Below, in pieces: positions 5,338 through 5,384 of a DNA stretch of 5,384 bases. Both the position numbers and the translations under genes were made by a program. The number at the start of each line of letters is the position of its first letter. The stretch's first letter is position 1. Source of the stretch: an uncultured Eubacteriales bacterium (GTDB lineage Bacteria; Bacillota; Clostridia; Monoglobales; Monoglobaceae); assembly GCA_900552305.1 (NCBI GenBank), contig URZD01000144.1, positions 1-5,384 on the forward strand. Reading direction: 5' to 3'. The notes beneath the pieces are model-generated. The model saw only the letters and a program-made list of their open reading frames with translations. It was not told where the DNA came from and made no database searches.

Positions 5338-5384
5338 ATGTATGAAAAAAGAAAAAGACAAGAAAAGCAAGGACAACTTCATAT
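5338..5384 (+). CDS. Start of an unidentified ORF, possibly a transposase (partial)
   Basis: Only 15 complete codons are visible, giving MYEKRKRQEKQGQLH before the window ends. ATG at 5338 follows GAGGTG (5325-5330) with a 7-base gap and lies behind an extended -10 promoter, so initiation here is credible. The basic, glutamine-rich opening is compatible with the N-terminus of an IS1182-type transposase, in which a similar stretch precedes the first conserved block, but 15 residues cannot establish this. Other small basic DNA-binding proteins would start in much the same way. Confidence 0.5.
   Translation, partial: MYEKRKRQEKQGQLH

Larger units (their letters stand above)
5261..5384 (+). mobile_element. 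Possible left end of an insertion sequence (partial)
   Basis: CAGACTGTAGACAAAATAC begins exactly where the 14-bp hairpin ends and replaces its expected T-run. After it come a promoter, a 21-bp inverted repeat and an ORF that could be a transposase start. GACTGTAGACAAAAT looks to me like the terminal inverted repeat of clostridial insertion sequences, possibly the IS1182 family, but this is from memory and unverified. The other end and any target duplication lie outside the window. The call rests mainly on layout. Confidence 0.33.

Noticed and set aside
1..5384. CRISPR array, tRNA, rRNA or known riboswitch
   Set aside because: No regularly spaced repeats, cloverleaf or recognisable conserved aptamer core was seen on either strand.

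Overview
The window looks like chromosomal DNA from an endospore-forming member of the Clostridia (Firmicutes/Bacillota). The evidence is a sporulation sigma factor of the SigG type, a YlmC/YmxH-family sporulation protein, AT-rich intergenic DNA around moderately GC-rich genes, strong purine-rich Shine-Dalgarno sites, and clostridial-type promoters and terminators. The genus cannot be fixed from the sequence alone.

Layout: (1) 1-243 is the 3' end of an FAD-dependent oxidoreductase gene reading rightward. It ends at a strong 16-bp stem-loop terminator (252-301) shared with the convergent gene on its right. (2) 377-1150, minus strand, is sigG, the late forespore sigma factor. The reading frame carries the whole conserved SigG N-terminus, but no ATG, GTG or TTG is available to start it. 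The most likely initiator is ATT at 1150, under a sigma-F-type promoter (1186-1214). A caller limited to standard starts would shorten the protein to 191 residues from TTG at 952. (3) 1312-1560, plus strand and divergent from sigG, is a YlmC/YmxH-type PRC-barrel sporulation protein. (4) From an extended -10 promoter near 1678, a probable operon runs: nicotinate phosphoribosyltransferase (pncB), a divergent ribose-phosphate pyrophosphokinase (prs-like), and possibly a small uncharacterised lipoprotein. The second enzyme would make the PRPP that the first consumes, so this is a compact NAD-salvage unit. (5) 5085-5337 is non-coding and full of inverted and direct repeats: a 14-bp hairpin, a possible insertion-sequence end, then a perfect 21-bp inverted repeat. 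(6) An ORF with a lysine- and glutamine-rich start begins at 5338 and runs off the window. It may be a transposase.

The two observations most worth attention are the apparent AUU-initiated sigG, and the 21-bp inverted repeat before the last ORF. In that repeat the left arm holds an extended -10 promoter and the right arm holds the Shine-Dalgarno site. Read-through RNA would therefore hide the ribosome site, while RNA made from the local promoter would not. Insertion elements are known to use this arrangement to avoid activation by outside transcription. No wholly new multi-gene system is evident.
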